Shown here: positions 5,980 to 8,604 of the stretch, in pieces
How positions within the stretch are numbered: position 1 is the stretch's first letter
Layout: every line of letters starts with the position of its first letter
Origin: Candidatus Bathyarchaeota archaeon
GTDB lineage: Archaea > Thermoproteota > Bathyarchaeia > 40CM-2-53-6 > RBG-13-38-9
DNA length: 8,604 nt
Assembly (NCBI GenBank): GCA_026394315.1
Contig: JAPKYM010000032.1
Location: 1-8,604 of the forward strand
Reading direction: 5' to 3'
Translations under genes and position numbers: made by a program
The notes under the pieces: generated by a model
What the model was told of the DNA's origin: nothing
Databases searched by the model: none
Seen by the model: the letters and a program-made list of their open reading frames with translations, nothing else

Positions 5980-6621
5980 ATGCATCCAACCAAACCAGCA
6001 AATCTCCCGCTGTCTTCTCTAAGACATCGCAACCTGCTGAAGGCCAAGTTGTCGCTCGTAGAAGACGAATTATTCCGGGTTCTCCAATCGTCACCAAGTG
6101 CTCAGACTCTGTACGAAGCGTCACTTCATCCAATCAAATCTGGAGGAAAGAGACTCCGACCTCTGCTATCGTTACTGTCATGCGAAGCAGTTGGAAGCGA
6201 CTTCAAGAAAGCTTTGCCTGTAGCTACTGCGATAGAATTGATACACACCGCTTCCTTGATACATGATGACCTGATTGATGATGACGTCAAGAGGCGGGAG
6301 GCACCGACCGTCCATGTCAGATATGATAGAGACACCGCCATACTCAGTGGAGATCTTCTGATCTCCAAGGCCATGCAAATAATCTCCGAGAACTCTCCTG
6401 TCAGAGTCAGGAGAATTGTCTCCAGTACATGCGTAGAGATGTCGGAGGGGGAGTATATGGACATGGTCTTTAAGAGCAGTCCGGAAGACGCCACTGAAGA
6501 GAACTACTTGAAGATGGCTAGGAAGAAGACTGGAGTATTGGTTGGGGCAGCAGCATGTGGGGCAATCATGGGAGGAGGGAGCGCGCGCGCCAAAAGTTTT
6601 AGGATTATGAAAAAAACATGA
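5980..6621 (+). CDS. Truncated polyprenyl diphosphate synthase (first paralogue)
   Basis: This gives 213 residues against the usual 320-350 for trans-isoprenyl diphosphate synthases, which join isopentenyl diphosphate to allylic diphosphates for archaeal lipids and quinone tails. The substrate-binding KSGGKRLRP (residues 49-57) and the first Asp-rich motif HDDLIDDD are present and normal. Homology with the next gene continues through NYLKMARKKTG to GGGS at about residue 200, then stops in SARAKSFRIMKKT, partly encoded by a (GC)5 tract. The helices carrying the second Asp-rich motif are missing, so it should not work alone as a canonical synthase. The frame is otherwise clean, which argues for recent truncation or for retained function as a partner subunit. 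The stop overlaps the next ATG as ATGA, so translation may be coupled. The start ATG has a weak AAGG nearby; an in-frame stop at 5926 limits extension. By eye it is roughly two-thirds identical to the second paralogue over the shared part. Confidence 0.8.
   Translation: MHPTKPANLPLSSLRHRNLLKAKLSLVEDELFRVLQSSPSAQTLYEASLHPIKSGGKRLRPLLSLLSCEAVGSDFKKALPVATAIELIHTASLIHDDLIDDDVKRREAPTVHVRYDRDTAILSGDLLISKAMQIISENSPVRVRRIVSSTCVEMSEGEYMDMVFKSSPEDATEENYLKMARKKTGVLVGAAACGAIMGGGSARAKSFRIMKKT
6581..6596. repeat. (GC)5 tract with CAAAAG, copy 3, at the broken end of the first synthase
   Basis: GCGCGCGCGC at 6581-6590 is followed directly by CAAAAG at 6591-6596. The other copies lie between genes or at a gene end; this one sits exactly where similarity between the two synthase paralogues ends. 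That fits a deletion which joined the gene to a former intergenic tract. Confidence 0.5.
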
Positions 6622-7613
6622 GACAGAGAATTCTCTGGACTGATTACTTGGCCCACAACAAGACCTTGGGGTCGAAATTACAACTAATAGATGAAGAACT
6701 ATTCAAGGTCCTTATGGAAGCCTCATCTGAGCCTAAAATCCTCTATGACGCAGCAATACACCCAATCAAGTCTGGCGGAAAAAGACTTAGGCCACTGCTA
6801 GTTCTGCTAGCCTGTGAAGCCGTAACAGGAGACTTCATGAAAGCTCTGTCTGTAGCTGTTGCTATAGAGATCATACACACTTCTTCGTTGATACATGACG
6901 ATCTCATCGACCAAGACTCAGAAAGACGTGGAGCACCTACTGTTCATATGAAATATGACAATAACATGGCCATCCTCAGCGGGGACATCCTAATCTCCAA
7001 GGCCATGCAGATGATCTCAGACAATTCGTCAATCAAGGTGAGGAGAGCCATCGCCCAAGCATGCATAGAGATGTGCGAAGGTGAATGCCTCGACGTATCC
7101 TTCAAAAAAAGTCCGGAGACAGTGACAGAAGAGAATTACCTGAAAATGGTTGGAAAGAAGACAGGCGCGCTGGTTAGGGCAGCTGCGGAGTGTGGAGGAA
7201 TCATCGGAGGGGGAACAAGACATCAGGTAAGGTCACTCGCCAAGTACGGAGAATTCCTTGGTCTTAGTCTGCAACTGAGGGACGATGTACACGAGATCTT
7301 GACTACTGAAACTGGTCCGGAAGCCTCACTTAACAACTGCCTTCTGGGTCAAGGATCAAACCTAGTCCTGATACATTCTTTCAGAAACTCCGACAAGTCC
7401 CAGCAGAATTTGTTGAGAAGTCTGTTTACTTCAAATGTAGATTGCCATAGACTAAGAGATGCCACAAATGTCTTTGAGAATTCTATGTCGATTCAACATG
7501 TGGAAAGACTATCGGAGCGATTTGAGAAAGAAGCGAAAGAAGCAATAATTGGAATGAATTTCCGTAATCAACGGATTCTTGAAGACCTAGCTGGGTACGT
7601 TGCCCGAAACTGA
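6618..7613 (+). CDS. Polyprenyl diphosphate synthase paralogue with altered second Asp-rich motif
   Basis: This 331-residue protein has full family length. KSGGKRLRP and the first motif HDDLIDQD are intact, so binding of allylic diphosphate with Mg should be possible. The second motif, normally DDxxD, reads DDVHE (in LRDDVHEIL). The following loop, normally of the form GKPxGxDLxxGKxTLP, reads TGPEASLNNCLLGQGSN, losing the usual Asp and Lys. These residues bind the diphosphate of the second substrate, so activity may be reduced, changed in chain length, or dependent on a partner. The C-terminal third is more divergent than the N-terminal part. The start ATG overlaps the stop of the first paralogue (ATGA); no strong ribosome site is visible, so coupling is likely. 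It converges on the UbiA remnant with 11 nt between the stops. The product (geranylgeranyl or longer) cannot be read from sequence. Confidence 0.85.
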   Translation: MRQRILWTDYLAHNKTLGSKLQLIDEELFKVLMEASSEPKILYDAAIHPIKSGGKRLRPLLVLLACEAVTGDFMKALSVAVAIEIIHTSSLIHDDLIDQDSERRGAPTVHMKYDNNMAILSGDILISKAMQMISDNSSIKVRRAIAQACIEMCEGECLDVSFKKSPETVTEENYLKMVGKKTGALVRAAAECGGIIGGGTRHQVRSLAKYGEFLGLSLQLRDDVHEILTTETGPEASLNNCLLGQGSNLVLIHSFRNSDKSQQNLLRSLFTSNVDCHRLRDATNVFENSMSIQHVERLSERFEKEAKEAIIGMNFRNQRILEDLAGYVARN

Positions 7614-7618
7614 GATGT

Positions 7619-7625
7619 CGCGCGC
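7619..7625. repeat. Short GC-alternating tract, copy 4
   Basis: CGCGCGC lies in the 11-nt gap between the convergent stops of the second synthase and the UbiA remnant, and shares one base with the UbiA stop. No CAAAAG follows on the plus strand, so membership in the repeat family is weaker than for the other three. Confidence 0.3.
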
Positions 7626-8198
7626 TACGCGAAACTGGCGATGACGAAGTCTATGCTTATTGCGGCAGCCATGATTATGAGATATCTTGGAGCACGAATA
7701 CGCATCTTGACAGCGTTCTTGGTTGTTGGCTCGCTGACGAGTCCTATGCTCCTGAAAACCAGCCAAGAACCAGCCAAGCTTGCTGCCGTGAAGTAAACGA
7801 TTCCCATTCCGACTTGAAACCCGATAAGCACGCCTACGATTGAGGCTGCAAGGAAGAGAGCAAGGACTACTTTGGCGGCCGTCCTTGGAGATAGAACTAC
7901 TGGTAGTGTCAAGATCCCTGAGGCCTCATCGACCGCAACATCTTGAATTTCACTGATGAAATCGCGTCCCGGCTCCTGTTCTCGGGTTCTTAGCATCTAT
8001 CTTCCAGTCAAAGTAGTCATTGCATACATGTGCAGCAGCTATCGCCAATACGACAGCTAGGAAACCTATGAAGAAAGGTCCAGCGGGGGGAATCCCATTA
8101 GCACTAAGGAAGGCAGGTCCGATGAAGAAGGGGGTAGCAGATAGAGAAATGTACGGTCTTGTGAGTTTAATGAAGCCAGCTATCTTCTTCATGGCCAT
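7625..8198 (-). pseudogene. UbiA-family prenyltransferase remnant, internal deletion plus frameshift
   Basis: UbiA-family membrane enzymes attach prenyl chains to acceptors (quinone rings, heme or glycerol phosphate lipids), are about 280-300 residues long and have two Asp-rich motifs roughly 115 residues apart. Here the first frame, from ATG at 8198, has helices and the first motif NDYFDWKID (residues 60-68), then ends at TGA 7950-7952. A second frame continues to TAG 7625-7627 and carries the second motif EIQDVAVDEASG and TLPVVL, then several helices. The frames overlap near 7950-7996, and the motifs are only about 25 residues apart. So about 90-100 central residues (helices 3-4) are missing and the reading frame is broken at the junction, near DAKNPRT in one frame and EPGRDF in the other. 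It should be inactive as a UbiA enzyme. An assembly error is possible. It starts 13 nt after the upstream membrane-protein stop, so the two were probably co-transcribed. Confidence 0.82.
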
Positions 8199-8211
8199 AT
8201 CTTGTCACAGT

Positions 8212-8604
8212 TTAGTTGGATATGTCCTTAGATGTTTGTCTAATCATCGATAGAATATCAGGGCGTCTTTTCTCTATGTAGCGGCCCAGCAGAGCAGCGA
8301 CTATCGCGCTTGTGTACTCCCCTATGAGAATGGCGGGCATCACAATCTGCCAAGCAAAGAAAGAGAATATTGGAATTACCCAAGTGAAAATTGCGGATCC
8401 TATCGGGACATGTAGTAATGGGAAGATGAGAGCGGCTTTCCAGCCCCAACCCCGATTCTTTGCCAAGTATCCAGTTAACCCCAGTGTCCACGGTGTCCAA
8501 AGAAAGCCTGTGATGAACAGAGTGGGTATTGGTACAAGCGACATTAGAGACCCGCCTATTACTCCACCAATAGTTCCTAGCCAAACGGTCGCTAGTACCA
8601 CAGG
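8212..8604 (-). CDS. Unrecognised multi-span membrane protein, 3' part only
   Basis: The frame is open to the right edge and ends at TAA 8212-8214, giving at least 130 residues. A GTG at 8601 could start it, but no ribosome site can be checked and the codon before it is also open, so the N-terminus probably lies outside. The visible part has about four hydrophobic segments with Gly/Pro/Trp-rich turns (FLWTPWTLGL, GWGWKAALIF), then a charged cytoplasmic-type tail with EKRRPD. I see no family motif. It resembles small integral membrane or transporter S-component-like proteins in general shape only. It lies 13 nt upstream of the UbiA remnant in the same direction, suggesting an old operon and possibly a link with membrane lipid or quinone metabolism. 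Confidence 0.65.
   Translation of the reverse strand, partial: PVVLATVWLGTIGGVIGGSLMSLVPIPTLFITGFLWTPWTLGLTGYLAKNRGWGWKAALIFPLLHVPIGSAIFTWVIPIFSFFAWQIVMPAILIGEYTSAIVAALLGRYIEKRRPDILSMIRQTSKDISN

Noticed and set aside
6126..6494. Minus-strand 122-residue frame inside the first synthase
   Set aside because: It is antisense to the conserved catalytic region and has no recognisable features.
3446..7625. GC tracts as insertion-sequence or CRISPR repeats
   Set aside because: Copies are too short, spacing is irregular (kilobases), and no transposase, target duplication or cas gene is present.
8020..8253. Plus-strand 77-residue frame opposite the UbiA remnant
   Set aside because: It lies antisense to the UbiA N-terminal half, which has a clear motif; no ribosome site or family pattern.

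Overview
The window looks like a chromosomal segment from an archaeon, probably of the TACK/Bathyarchaeia-like kind. The signs are AT-rich boxes of archaeal promoter type (an AAAGCTTAAAT box before the iron-sulfur gene), Shine-Dalgarno-led genes with frequent TTG and GTG starts, and isoprenoid lipid genes beside an energy-metabolism locus. The lineage is inferred from style and gene content only. No rRNA, tRNA, CRISPR array or insertion sequence was seen.

Region 1 (1-5837) is a membrane-bound, Tat-exported group 1-type [NiFe] hydrogenase locus built as two divergent units. On the minus strand, from about 2806 down to the left edge, lie the small subunit, the large subunit (1-base overlap) and the first 75 codons of a membrane protein that may be a NarI-like cytochrome b. 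On the plus strand, from 2953, lie a hydrogenase maturation endopeptidase, a Tat-exported protein with four [4Fe-4S] clusters (HybA/DmsB-like), a ten-helix NrfD/HybB-type membrane subunit and a 67-residue two-helix membrane protein whose start overlaps the NrfD stop. The parts match E. coli hydrogenase 2 (HybO, HybC, HybA, HybB, HybD) but are arranged differently. The likely flow is H2 oxidation outside the membrane, electrons through the small-subunit clusters to the four-cluster protein, then NrfD and the quinone pool. The endopeptidase trims the large subunit after Ni insertion.

Region 2 (5838-7613) holds two tandem polyprenyl diphosphate synthase paralogues on the plus strand. The first has an intact first Asp-rich motif but stops before the second half of the fold. 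The second is full length but its second Asp-rich motif and the following Lys-containing loop are altered. They overlap by ATGA.

Region 3 (7614-8604), on the minus strand, holds a UbiA-family prenyltransferase remnant that has lost about 90-100 central residues and carries a frameshift. Upstream is the 3' part of an unrecognised multi-span membrane protein running off the right edge. Regions 2 and 3 look like a prenyl-lipid or quinone gene neighbourhood in decay or remodelling.

A short (GC)n tract, in three of four cases followed by CAAAAG, recurs at gene borders and at the broken end of the first synthase.
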